DNA from: Hoplostethus atlanticus
Taxonomy: Eukaryota; Chordata; Actinopteri; Trachichthyiformes; Trachichthyidae
Length of the DNA stretch: 64,000 bases
Reading direction: 5' to 3'
Assembly (NCBI GenBank): GCA_034670405.1
Contig: JAXDDX010000050.1
Location: 608,501-672,500 of the forward strand
Shown here: positions 13,201 to 24,350 of the stretch, one piece after another
Layout of the letters: each line of letters opens with the position of its first letter
How positions within the stretch are numbered: position 1 is the stretch's first letter
Translations under genes and position numbers: made by a program
Notes under the pieces: model-generated
Database searches by the model: none
Told to the model about the DNA's origin: nothing
What the model saw: only the letters and a program-made list of their open reading frames with translations

Positions 13201-16200
13201 ATCGATTTATTGACCGACATTACTGACAAGGGGGGCCTGCACCATCAACACGAATTACAACTCAGCGGCATGCTATTGGCCGCCGGTAGGCTTTTAGCTC
13301 CTTTGAGAGCACCCATCGACAGCACCACCAAAAATAGCGTCAACTTGGCACATTTCTGCTGAGACCTGCTCCGCTGGATATACAGAGGCACCGCGACGCA
13401 ATGAAACATACAGACAACTGCTATGAAACGCCATCCATCACGTCGAAGCAGGAACACCGGCTAACAGACCAGGAATAGGGCAAGTAAAAAAAAAAAGGCG
13501 GTGGGGGGGAAACAGAGTGGGGTGAGGAGGAGAGTGACAGCGTGCGTCATCGAGCGGCAGACATTGACATAGACAGAGTCGCAGAGAGAGAGAGGCCAGG
13601 TCCAGCCCATGAGAGATATTTAAGTGCAGCGGTCGTGACAGTGTCAGGGTCATAACTCATTCTGTCTGTCCCCTGTGGTTTATGGAGTGGGACGGGGGAC
13701 ACTGGTTGACAGAGGGGAGGGGAGGGGAGGGAAAACCCCCACCACCCCACTGGCCTATGTCCTGGGCTGCTGTACACAGAGCAAGCTGCTGACTGGGCAC
13801 TTTGGGCCTGCTCAACTTCTCAACAAAAGGCCTGTTGTTTCCCCTCCCTCTCTCGCTCTCCCCTCTTTCTATCACCCTCCTCTGTCTCTCTGACGTGTCC
13901 CTCCATTTAAAGTATGTGGAGAGGAGGAGAACCCACTCACCGAGAGGGGAAGGAAAGACAGCGAAGAAAAGAGATACAGAGAACGAGAAGGCGATGGGTG
14001 ATGAGAAAACAAAGAGAATCTTAAAACGAGAGCAAACGGAGAGCTAGAAGATGTGGACTGTGGACACCGCATCCTGTCAGGGGAAAGTGTGTCGTCCTCC
14101 TCTCGCATTGTGTTTAAATCACTGTCAGGCTCTGCAGTCTGAAAAGAGAGGGGAGGGGGGAGTGCAGGTACATCTCCTCCTCCTAGTCCATTCCTCTAGG
14201 TAGAACATTGCCCATGTAGCGCAAGGGGATGAGTGCACAATCCAAGGCCTGAAATCTGATTGATTCAATTCAGCTTGGGAAGACGGATGTGCGCTCTTGC
14301 TACATAACAAGGCCGAAGCTTTAGTCATCCGACTGAATGTTCTGCTGAGCAGTTTAATTAGAGTTTGAGTACGTTAAAAAACAGAGAGTCAGAGTCCTCC
14401 GGCATTCTGACGCACAAAACAGGCTAAATAATGAATGACCTGTGTCCATGTTGTCTACAGCACAGACATGCTGCGAGGTTGGCAGCAAAATGACAATAAT
14501 AACCGACGGAGCCCGAGCCTTGAACAATCAAGCATTTGTGTGAGCGGTCTGTACATTTTTCCTTGAGGAAGAGGATGTTCCTTTAGAGCGTCGATGGTTT
14601 TGTGCGCTCGTGTGGAGAGACTCAGCTGGCAGAGGAGGAACAGCTGAGAACAGGAGCAGGCAAGGCAGCGTGATGGGGAAGATGACTCGAGAGCATGTTG
14701 CTATCAGCGAGACTCATCACGTGCATATTCCCCCCCCCCGTCTCACTCTGGAGGATTTCCATCCCTGCGCTCTGTCTCCCAGCCTGAAGGTACTGGGTGA
14801 GAGGCTCGTCTTCGGTCTCTCACAAGTGTGGGTAAAACACGGTAATCGCATCAGCCGAATCACTACACTAAAGATAATGAAAAGCACATTTAAAAAAAAA
14901 AAGAAACAACAACGCTTGAGTCGAATCAGCAGCAGCCAAGAGCGTGGCGGCTAATACAGAGGGCTGTGGAGGCATGATAATGCGTGTCTCACAGAGAGCG
15001 CTTACACCAGAGAGAGGAGAGCTGGGCCTAATCCTCTGCTGAATAACCACAGGCTGACTGGCCAGACTCACTACTGGTACTCATTCTCCCCTAGTAGAGA
15101 GCACTCAACACCACTCAACTCTCAGGCCCAATACTAGAGTCTATGAAGAGGGAAGACGCAACCTGACTCAGAGTCAAATCCATAACCTCAGAGTGTGAAG
15201 AAAAGCCCAAATCCAGCGTAATCAACGCCAGACAAAGACGAGAGACAAAACAGACCAAACTTGCAGCTGCCCACAGGTGAAGATGTATCGATGCTCGTCA
15301 GGCCGACAGGGCTGAGTGGTGCTCTGCAGCAGCAACGCTCAATGCAAGGGAAAGTGATAAAGCTCAAGGAAGCATTAGCAATCCAGTCAGCGGGGGACCA
15401 AGACACCAAGTCAGCAATACTCGCTAAGCCCTGCCTGCTGGTGGTCGGCAGAGACGCACTTAGCAGCTGTACGCTATGAATCACAGTGTGCAGCTCTGAA
15501 TTAATCCCCAACTTTCCACATGAAGCTTCAGCCATGTCAAAGTAAGATTTGTCAGATACGTCAAGGGATAGCACTACTCTGTGTCTCCTCCCTGCTTTTG
15601 GATCTCAAGGCTCATCCTGCATTCAGGCCCTCGGGGCATGACGCTGGTTGCGAGTAAGCCACTGGCTTCAGTCATTCAGGCAAAGCAAAACAGGCAAAAC
15701 TAGACAAGGCTTTCACACTTGGTTGCCTTTTGTCTCTCTGTGCAACAACAATCAAAACCACTCAAGTGCAGGCAGTTACCATGAGGACTGAGCAGTGAGC
15801 ACAAACCAAATGACTATGATGAATGCACACTGTAATTAAAATTGTAGCCTTATTGCATCATTCAAGAAAACACATTCAACAAAAAAAAAAAAAAAACAGA
15901 AAGCCCACTGGGTTTTCACTAGAAATGGGAAAGGGGGATTGAGGGACGCTCTGCTAGGGATGTATAAGCATGCATGGGTAGGTTACACGCAAACCCATGT
16001 ACAGGTCGATATGGCCCCGAATGTCAGCAGCAAGCCGTTGTCATGGAAACAAGTCAGGCTATCTAATGTGCCATAACCATATCATACCATAGACAACAAA
16101 TTGGGTTAAACGTTGGGTGTCATGGATCTTGGAAATACAGCTTGTCAATTTATTCTGCTGAAAAATGATATATCTGGCAACCCCATCTTAAAAGGGGTGA

Positions 16201-16702
16201 GGCTAAAAAACACAAATAACAGAGCCAACAAGAGTCAAGCCATGTTCTGGTGTAGCTGTCCATCCCCAGTCCTCTCGTGCTGGGGACCGAGACCACCCAG
16301 ATAGTGCTCATTGGTAGAGGTATGCGTTGGCCTGGTCTCGCTCATTTGCGACTCAGTTGAACGTCAGATTTGAGTTTGTTAGTGTCTCGGGTCTTACCAG
16401 TGGAGTGGTCCACAGGTCCACCGCCGTTGTTGCTGAACAGGGCAGAGTACAGGTCGGGGTATGCCTTCTCCAGGGCCACACACAGGTCGAGGAAATGGTC
16501 GCTCTCCTTGTTCATCAGCATCTTCAAAAGGTGGTCCACTTTCTCGGCGCTGGACGAGCAGTTCTGGTCCAGCTCAAACCTATCGAGTTGACTCAAGGGT
16601 ACCAGAAACTATCAGCAACTCTATCAGCCGGTCCGCATCTGTTATGGACTCCAATAAGTTCTGGTGGCACTGGTCTAACAACTCTTTGTGCTTTGGCTCC
16701 AT
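942..16702 (-). CDS. dlg5: dlg5, discs large homolog 5 scaffold, N-terminal part (10 coding exons)
   Basis: Coding exons in transcript order are 16398-16702, 8020-8088, 6487-6661, 5730-5873, 4390-4573, 3105-3361, 2518-2831, 1651-1881, 1196-1380 and 942-1067. All have GT/AG borders and compatible phases. The start MEPKHKELLDQC, the serine-rich TMPSDSESSSSLSSV stretch of exon 2, and the coiled-coil blocks EILNKLYDTAMDKLE-like, LIMSERDQVI and TLCDNLRRERDRAVSDL match vertebrate DLG5 as I remember it. About 660 codons are visible: the N-terminal CARD-like region, a Takusan-type segment and a long coiled coil. The PDZ, SH3 and guanylate-kinase domains would lie left of the window. The family organises cell polarity, cadherin delivery and Hedgehog signalling at membranes and cilia (established knowledge). 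The start ATG has G at -3 and G at +4. Oddity: exons 1 and 7 each carry one extra base that breaks the frame. Teleosts have two dlg5 paralogues and I cannot say which this is. Confidence 0.93.
2205..2395. repeat. possible decayed DNA-transposon/MITE fragment in dlg5 intron
   Basis: The stretch begins AGGGCTGGGCAATAA, resembling the ends of non-autonomous hAT elements common in fish introns, and ends near GGGTTGCCAGATCAGG. I could not find a matching inverted end or target duplication, so this is a guess from end sequence only. Confidence 0.25.
2767..2776 (-). other. dlg5: apparent +1 frameshift in dlg5 exon 7 (CT-run)
   Basis: Upstream, the frame set by the exon 6/7 junction reads FDSVQQELNKSSAQNKELQ. 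Downstream, the frame that reaches the donor in phase 0 reads EMERLQSEVTRYKNF. The two are joined by AGAG where only three bases fit. Exon 7 is 314 nt, one more than its flanking phases allow. Confidence 0.8.
7201..7247. repeat. (TTA)n microsatellite
   Basis: About 15 TTA/ATT units in dlg5 intron 2. A small 12-bp tandem (GGGAAATCTGTT, three near copies) follows at about 7359-7395. Confidence 0.9.
8089..16397 (-). other. dlg5 intron 1 (8.3 kb)
   Basis: This lies between the exon 1 donor (GTAAGACC) and the exon 2 acceptor. It has no recognisable exon; the short ORFs inside have no domain or splice support. It contains purine/pyrimidine tracts (about 9030-9230, 12580-12740, 13500-13900), homopolymer runs (13003-13016, 15880-15896) and complex, non-repetitive blocks near 9900-10080 and 13060-13280 that could be regulatory. 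Confidence 0.6.
16597..16599 (-). other. dlg5: apparent +1 frameshift in dlg5 exon 1 (G-run)
   Basis: Reading from the ATG at 16702, the frame gives ...LLIVSGTLESTR and then a stop. Dropping one base of the GGG run (CCC on the coding strand) gives SGTLSQLDRFELDQNC. That continues in the frame which reaches the exon 1 donor at phase 1 and fits exon 2. Either the homopolymer is miscalled or the gene is broken here. Confidence 0.8.
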
Positions 16703-17389
16703 TGCTATCCGCTGTAGTTCCGTAGCTTTCGAGCTAACCAGACGGCCAGGTGGATGTTATATCCTTACCTTTCAAAAGCACCGAGCGATTATTGAAGAAC
16801 TAACTTATTGCGGCTTGCACAACTTCGCCGGAACCACCACGGCATTAGATTGCACGGGAGATCAATTTTTATAGCAAATTGAAAAAGGCACAAGAAGCCA
16901 TATTTGTTGCCCAAGGCTGTTGACTGCACTAAACAGCGATACATTTTTCCATCTTACTCTTGTGTGGCAGTTCAGGTCGTTTTTTGCTTTTCTTCCGAGT
17001 ACGCTTTGCCCGAACACGATCCTCTTCCGATGTATCATTTACTGCGCCCTACGCCGACTCAACTGCTAGGAAAACTATCGTAACTCTGTCGCCAATCCTC
17101 AGTTACACTGTATCCTCCGCCATGTCTGGGCAGCTCAGCAGCTGCTGCCCGCTGTCAATCAACTTGCCATACAATGGCCATATATGGTGAAACGAGGCGG
17201 GGTTTTAGAAAGACACGCCCCGTTTTTCAATGGGCGTACACATCACCCTGTAGTACGTCGAAAATCCCAGGCGTAAAAAATGAGTATGGATACAATATCG
17301 ATGAAAATGTTGTGATGCCTTATAACCAGTCATGTAGTGATAAATGAAATATTTGGTGAAATATGACCTCCAGTGTTGGATCACCATAA
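16703..17389 (-). promoter_or_regulatory. dlg5 5' UTR/promoter region
   Basis: This is the sequence immediately upstream of the dlg5 ATG, with more CpG dinucleotides than the flanking DNA (about 16760-17130). I found no clear TATA box, which suits a CpG-type housekeeping promoter. The extent is inferred from position and ends at the piggyBac-like element. Confidence 0.4.
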
Positions 17390-19332
17390 CCCTGTAAAAC
17401 CCGAATATAGAAAAAAATGAGCAAAAACATTTTTCACCTCTCAGATGTTGTTGTAGGGGGCCTCTGATGCAGAAATTAAAGGGTTTTCAAATGTTTTATG
17501 TTTTAGTAAGTTTTTAGGGACATGTTGTAATATTGCAACGTTGGCCCTAGTTGGGAGCAGAATTTCTGTGTTTATACTCACATTGTTTGAACAAATATAC
17601 AAAACAACTAAGGGTTCATTTGCAGGGTTGAGTGCTTATGTTGCCCCATAACAGTCTATATCATGAATAATAATCACACAACAGTCATATTTTTTTATGA
17701 AGTCATTTATTAATAAAAAAAAAAAGATAAAACTGTATTTACAAAACTCAAAATTTACAAAATCCCTTCTGAGCATTCAAAGTCCCAGTGTCCCAGTGTT
17801 CAGCCATGTTCATTTGCAGTGATAGTCCCAGAAACAGTTCTTTTCCTCTGAAAAGCAAAGACGAACATTACACTTGCTGCATAGGGTGTTGGTATATCCT
17901 GTATTGCAGTGTCTGCAGCGCCCTCTGTTCGTCTTCACCGGGAAATGGGCGATGAGGTCTTTGCGTACATCCAGCGGGGGGTGTGCAGATAACCTTTTGG
18001 CTGGGACCCCATTTGATGGACTTCCATCACCTGATGGTCTCTTCTGAGCACTCAAGGGGCTCCTTGATGTCCCTGTCTGCGTTTCTGGGCTCCTATTGCC
18101 TGAAGATGGTCGCCCTCTCTTTGGTGTGTTGAGTGTTGTATTCACCAGGATGAGAGAGGATGCTAGTTGTGCCTGAAACTGTCTCCTGTTCAGTATCTCC
18201 TTCTTTGAAATATTGAGAGCTTTGCAGTCCCGCTTGTAGAGGAGCCAGGCGTTGATCACAGCGAGGATGATGGTGTGCCAGAAGATGTAGGTGTACCAGC
18301 GGTGAGATTTCATGGGGAACTTGTACTGGAAACGGCATCATTGGTGATATCCGGACCAGAAAAATCAGTATTGGGACTGATGAAATCCTTTTTCAGCTAA
18401 CGATACCTGTCACGGGGCATGGTGTGTTTGTTAGTTTGGGGCTCAATGTCCACATAATCATCAGCTGGGCAGTCAGTGGGCTGTAGATTTTCTTTGTCCA
18501 CTTCACCGGCATCTTCATCTGCCTCTTCGTCACTCGTATCAGTGTCTGATTCCATCTCAAAATCACTGTCTCCATTTTGGATGGCATCAATCACATCCTG
18601 CACACTGTAAAGAACACCTCTCTTTGCTGGTGGCATTCTGAAATGGAAAAAGTAAAACAAACAAATAAATAAATATGTACGTAAGTAAGTAATACATATG
18701 AGCATATATTCTCCAGGCTAAATAATTTCAATTCAAATGTATCCTAATCTTACTTTCACATTCCACCAAATTCACACAATAGTGTCTGGATAGCCTATTA
18801 TGCTCTCTACTTATCATACTAAAAGGGAACACTTCACATCCCCACATTCCAGAACATTCTCACCTGTCCCTGAACAATGCAACGAGCATCCCCATGTCCC
18901 CATGTAATGTGTAAGGTGCAACTGCTATTTTGACTACCACCCTCACCCAGGTATGTAGAATTACAACATAGACATAACATGCTCAAAATCACATTTGATG
19001 AATGTATTCCACAATAACTAAATATCTACATGTTATAGACATTGTAATCATCATAAAAAAAAATATTTAAGGCATTTTACTTACTTGAATCTTGACAAAT
19101 CCAGTCCAATAAAACAAAGAGATGAGTCTGAAGAAAAGTTTGCAGGTTGTGTGAGTTCATGGCCTGATGGCCGGACCTATAAACACATTTACCATCCAAT
19201 AGCATTGCAGGGTTAAACAATAGGACCCATTGACTATCTAAATGTGGTCTTTTAAAAAAAAACAATTGCCGATTTTTTTTTTAGGATAGCTAAAACTGAT
19301 GTTGTAATTTTGCAACAGTGGGCCTTACAGGG
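17390..19332 (-). mobile_element. internally deleted piggyBac-like transposon
   Basis: The ends are CCCTGTAAAACCC (17390-17402) and, inverted, CCCTGTAAGGCCC (19320-19332). Each is flanked on the outside by ATAA (17386-17389 and 19333-19336). piggyBac elements normally duplicate TTAA, so ATAA is unusual. A subterminal motif GTTGTAAT(A/T)TTGCAAC occurs in the same orientation near 17525 and near 19301. Inside is a disabled transposase reading leftwards. The element sits about 0.7 kb upstream of the dlg5 start codon. Confidence 0.75.
17810..18636 (-). pseudogene. piggyBac/PGBD-type transposase remnant
   Basis: The N-terminal piece starts MPPAKRGVLYSVQDV with an acidic low-complexity stretch, and is stopped by TAG at 18397-18399. 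That codon stands where a tryptophan is expected, before LKKDFISPNTDFSGPDI. The reading then jumps, in another frame, to the C-terminal piece KSHRWYTYIFWHT through the cysteine-rich end (CRHCNTGYTNTLCSKC ... CFWDYHCK, ending 17810). The whole central catalytic region with the DDD residues is missing. A full transposase would be roughly 550-600 residues; about 250 remain. It cannot be an active enzyme. It could have been mobilised in trans if its ends are intact. Confidence 0.78.
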
Positions 19333-21321
19333 ATAAGGCAAACAACGATCTAACTAAATAAACAATAATTATATTTTCAGACAAGGACGTTTATGACTTT
19401 ACCTTAAAAGACCATATCTTCATATAAGTAACACCAGGTTTATACTATTTATTATGATGTATACCATGAAATGTAGTATGTCAGTCTGATTATAACCCTT
19501 TGATTTGCAGCACAGGTATTTTATTTAGAAAAACACTAATGCAGCGCTATGAGGATTTCATTCATTTATTGCATATAATTCTGTTGCTGTAGCCACAGGC
19601 TTCTGCATCATCTTTCTACATCAGAACTGAAGCCAAGTGAGTGTGTGTGAGAGACAGACGGGGGGTTGGGGGTGGGGGCTGGCCGTTGAGATGAACAGTA
19701 TGTGAGGATGAAAAATGAAATATGTGTTAGAGTAGGATTTGTAAAATACAAGATGATGGTGACAGATGTACTCCTCTTTCAGTCCACGGCAGAATGAAGA
19801 TTGTTGGCACAGAGGCAGGCATCTGCAGGCATACCTCTCAAACCATGACCTTATTCATGCATGCACTGAATTTCATTGTGACATCTAGAGCCCCCCCCCC
19901 CCCCCCCACTCTCTCACTCTCTCTCTCTCTCACACTCTCTCTCTGCCATGCTGGCTCCCCTGCTTGTGCAACCATGTGCTATCCCGTTAGGTGAAAAATT
20001 AATTACAATTCATTCATATCAAAGGGAAGCAGGTTCCCTCTGCTGACACAGATTGGACGGTTGTGTCTCTACTGTACATGTGTTTGAATGCGGAGAGGAC
20101 AGCCTGATACGTTTTATTTTTAGGGTATTAATCAGCTTGGTGTTACTCGCTGTCTGAGAATCAACTGAATTACTATTAAACAGATGAATCAGACAGCCCA
20201 GATCAGGGCAAATAATACCATTATCTTTTGTTGAATACGTTGTCAGAATATCCATCCATCACTTTCTACTGTCACAAAATTGTCTTAAGCAGATTGTTTT
20301 TAAAAGAGCCCTAAATAATGCAATTACTTTATCATCCATTCACTGTTGGCACACTTTTAGTACATTTTCTATTTACCACATCCTTATACAATCCATTCTC
20401 AACAATGGAGTATCCATTTGACCCCATGACAGTATTCCCAAGGTGTTTTGCTGCTGCCCTCCATCTTTATGTTGATGCGTCTTAAAACATGTTATATGTG
20501 CAGTCAACATTCCCCCATAATGCTTCAGACCGCATTATGAGAGATTTCCCAAAGGCTTAAATCATTTTAATTCACATTAATCAGGCAATCCATGGTCCAG
20601 TTCATAGTTTTTAATTGCTTATGTGCTTATGGGAGGTTGTTTGGCATTCACAGCCATTCCCCAGTATGGTCATATTAAAAAGTATGACACTGAATTTAAC
20701 AGCCTTCAGTTGGCAACAGATGGGAGGCTTCTGATCGTAATGAAATGGATACTACAGTGCTTGCAGAAGTGTGTGGAAGCATATTGGTGTATCTTCCAAA
20801 TCACATCTAACTTACATTAACATTTTAGCAACTGTAACCTGAAGATCTAAACTCTCCAGAAGCCTCAAGCCTGCGCTGCCATTCCCAGTGAATTTTAACT
20901 AATGTGAAGAGATCAAAAGTGATTCCTCCAACATGGCTGTTATCCAAGCAACAGTACAGGACCCCCAGGCCCCTGACAGCACTGCAGACATGCTATACTT
21001 GGCCAAGGCAGCTTTATGGATGCCATCAATCCCACAGGCTCCCCCCTCCTCACCTCCCTGAGTTATTGATCGTAGTGCAGTTAACACACACTACTATAGC
21101 CACCCAAGCATAGAACCACATCTCTGCAGTCAGTATGTTCAACAGCAACGGTCAACGGGAGTTAATAGGGCAAGGAGTTACACGTGCAGCCATACAAGCA
21201 GGTCCTACTCCCTCAAGGAATGAGAAATGAATTCTCTGCATTGATTTAGTGTGTGAAAGTTTGTGTATTTATTCACCAACCACCGGGGACTCTATTTATG
21301 TATTGAAGGGCTGTATGGCAT
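19333..21321. other. intergenic DNA between piggyBac element and anxa11 duplication
   Basis: I see no exon or RNA gene. It contains a poly-C run followed by a CT repeat (19891-19943) and otherwise complex AT-rich sequence. It ends at the left breakpoint of the duplication. Confidence 0.6.
19891..19943. repeat. poly-C and (CT)n tract
   Basis: About 17 consecutive C followed by CT-rich repeats, in intergenic DNA. Confidence 0.9.
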
Positions 21322-21974
21322 TGCCTGTGTGACTTTTAACACATTAAGTGTAGGAGAATGTTTTGTTGTGTGACCTGGTCATATGTATTTTCTCTCTATT
21401 GTGATTGTGCTCAGTGAACTAACACCATCATATAGTGAACCATCTCCATCATGGAGGAGTACTTGTGCATGAACTGAATTGCAAAACAGTTCGGTAATCT
21501 GTTTTTATTTTTATATTACAAAATAAGCAGTTTTAGTTATGAACTGTACTTCATGAAAAGCAGATTTCACCCTTGTGGTGTAACCACTGGGGAAACAAAA
21601 AGGCTTCACTGCCCTCTACAGGCAACTTGAAGCTACTGCTAAAACCTAATATTTTCAGAGCCGTCATAAGAGGCTCATGGGAGATTCAGGACCGTAAAAG
21701 GTAATATGGTAGTATCCCCATTGATGAGAACCATTTGTAATGTACTTTGCTACCTTGTCTGTGAACCAGCAAAGGGATTTGGTAGACCATGAATTTGAGA
21801 TGGATGCCTATGAGTCTAAATTGGGCCCATTCATAAGAAGTACACTTGTATCTCAGTTAGACTAATGTTCCAGAGTAATGGGACAGAAATCCTCTCCAAG
21901 TTACACTGTATGAGTGTTTTTGTCTATTTTTAGATGTGATGGAGCAGAAACACTTCCTATGTGGACTCTCGGTT

Positions 21975-21980
21975 TTTATT
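21975..21980 (-). terminator. candidate poly(A) signal, anxa11 copy A
   Basis: AATAAA on the minus strand about 0.6 kb after the stop codon. Another lies further out near 21500, so the true 3' end is uncertain. Confidence 0.35.
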
Positions 21981-23628
21981 TTGTGAGAGGCAATGATAAA
22001 ATCATCAGAAATGTATGACATGTAATGCTGAGTTTTGTTGTTATATGTGTGTTACACTGACAAGCATACACAAATAAGTGTAAATGAAAATTAAAGCCAT
22101 TTGCGAATACAGCACAATTATGAACAAAAAATAGTAAAGTGTACACAAACTATAAATGAGATAAAAAATAAACATTAACAGGATACTTTGGTACTTTTCT
22201 TTGGTTTTCTGATGTCTCCTTTTGTTCCGAATTGTTGAACATTAGACAATTAACTGATGAAACAATCTGATATTAGATACTATTGGCACAATTGAAAATA
22301 AGATATACTTCTAAAAATATACAGTTCATAAATCCAGATCTCATCTTTTATAAAATCTAATCTTATCAGGGCATATTCAACTCAAACATCCATCAGAGAC
22401 ATCACAAGTGAAAAAATATAACTCCTTTTTGTACATGATATAGAAAAGAAACAGCAACGATATGAGGTTCTAAACTTTGCATTGAGAACAGTGGCATGCA
22501 GCTTTGCAAATTATGGTGCATAGTATAGGTCAGCCAGTAAACAGAGATATTTGTAAGAGTTTCCAATGATATAGTGGACGGTCTGCTTCCTTTTCAGTCA
22601 CTGCCTCCACAGAGCTTCAACAGCAGCTTCTTGTAGTCTCCTGATGTGTCTCCCTGCCAAAAGAACAAAAGCATCAGAAAATCTTTGCCTGACAACATCA
22701 GGTCATATTACATTCCACCCATCCATCCATTCATCCATGGTTGTGTTTATGGCGGCTATTAAAATACTCACAGAGATGTCCGTGTACAGCGACTTGCCAT
22801 ACGTTTTCACATATTCCTGGCGGATATCCAGCATGTCAACCTCAGATCGGGAGACCATGATCCGGATCAGGGCTCTGTCCTTGGTCCCAGCTCCCTGAGA
22901 GCGGATGCGTTCACACACACACCATATTAATAAAACTGTCACAGTATTATTTTGTTGTGTATGGAAAAATCTTATCTTTCTAAGTAAGGTGTGGTGTTAC
23001 TCACCTTCATGGCATTGTTGAGCCTTGCAGCAAAGTAGGCAGGTGTATTCTTAATACACCTCACTGAAACAGAAAAGAACAGTGATTTATTTATGAATGA
23101 AATCAAGCTCTGCACACACACAAATTTGTGTCTAATGGAGGATGATGAAATGAATGAAATTCAACAAGCAAACTAAAGAAGGTAAAGTACTTTTTTCTTT
23201 AAAAATAAGAGTGTGAAACAAAAATGTTGAGTTTTTGTTCAGGACAGTCAAGTGAAACAATGCTTCACGACAACAACAAATCAACATTGCAGTGCACACC
23301 AATGGATATATCTAATCAAAACACATCTAAAAAGCAGACTACTGTACCATAACCCTGAGCAATGACAGCCAAAAAGGGAAAAACACAATAGAAAAAGAGA
23401 TTATGCAGTTAACAGGTGCCCCACCTCCAGGACGTGTATGCAAATAAAACTTTTCAACAATGCATTGCGTACGTGGCGTGGAAAATGTCTGTATTGTGTG
23501 TCTGTAAGTGTGTGTGTGTGTGTGTGTATTCTTACCCACTGCTATCATGCCACTCTCAAGGTCCGACATCTCCCTGCCGATACTCTTCTCAATATCCTTG
23601 CCACACATCTGTTGGTACTCATGAAACA

Positions 23629-23630
23629 CC
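23629..23630 (-). other. lost splice acceptor of exon 12 in anxa11 copy A
   Basis: In copy B the exon is preceded on the coding strand by TGTGTAG. In copy A the same place reads GGGTGG, the edge of an expanded CCCACA/CA tract, so the AG is gone. Confidence 0.85.
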
Positions 23631-23675
23631 ACCCACACCCACACCCACACCCACACCCACACCCACACACCCACA

Positions 23676-23732
<57 letters not shown>

Positions 23733-23757
23733 ACACACCCACACCCACACCCACACC
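23630..23757. repeat. (CCCACA)n/(CA)n microsatellite, copy A
   Basis: Compound tract in the intron between exons 11 and 12. The copy B counterpart is shorter and interrupted (about 30990-31071). The expansion reaches the exon 12 border. Confidence 0.93.
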
Positions 23758-24347
23758 TATTAGTAACAATAACATACAGCACTGGCATTTGTGGCCAGAA
23801 TTATTGTTAGAGGTGTTTTAGACGTTGAACTGGGGGTTGCTTGTGATTATTTCTGTGCATGTCTGCCCGATTCTCTACTCCGTCTTCATGTACCTGCTCT
23901 GAGATGGGGTTTGCTCCTGGCACACAAAATGGCATTGAATTTGGACTCATCAGTGCCCAGCTTGTTCTCTCCAGCAGCATAGAGGGCCTACAGAGAGAAC
24001 GGAGCAAAGCAAAACATCAGGTAATATAGTAATAAAGTATATGAATATATGTGGATAAATCAGAAGCAAACTTTACCTGAGCATCTTGCTTGTGTTCTCT
24101 GGTGCCAGTAAGCGCAGGAACAATAGTCAACACAACAATGAAAGTATTCTACTGTACACTAAAAGTAGAAACAGCTACATCGGACTGATACACACACATC
24201 ACATATGAACTTCAAACTATCACAATGATGTCAGATAAACTTAAGAATAAGCATGATGATTGTTACCTTTCCATAGGCGGTTTTGTAGGACCTGAGCATA
24301 GGCACACGCTGATTGTTGGAGCGATTCCCCAGTAATTCGATAATGGC

Positions 24348-24350
24348 TTA
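24348..24350 (-). other. premature stop codon in anxa11 copy A exon 6
   Basis: Copy B reads GAC GAG CAA GCC at this point; copy A reads GAC GAG TAA GCC. The reading frame is fixed by the exon 5/6 junction. The same exon also has a Met-to-Arg and a Lys-to-Asn change relative to copy B. Confidence 0.93.

Noticed and set aside
16327..16874. Plus-strand ORFs over the dlg5 first exon
   Set aside because: They are shadows of dlg5 exon 1 on the other strand; the minus strand has the conserved protein and splice sites.
23416..23821. Long ORFs rich in Thr/His or Val/Cys over the CA tract
   Set aside because: They are translations of CA/GT repeats, which rarely contain stops. The same holds for 49214-49648 and 56274-56616.
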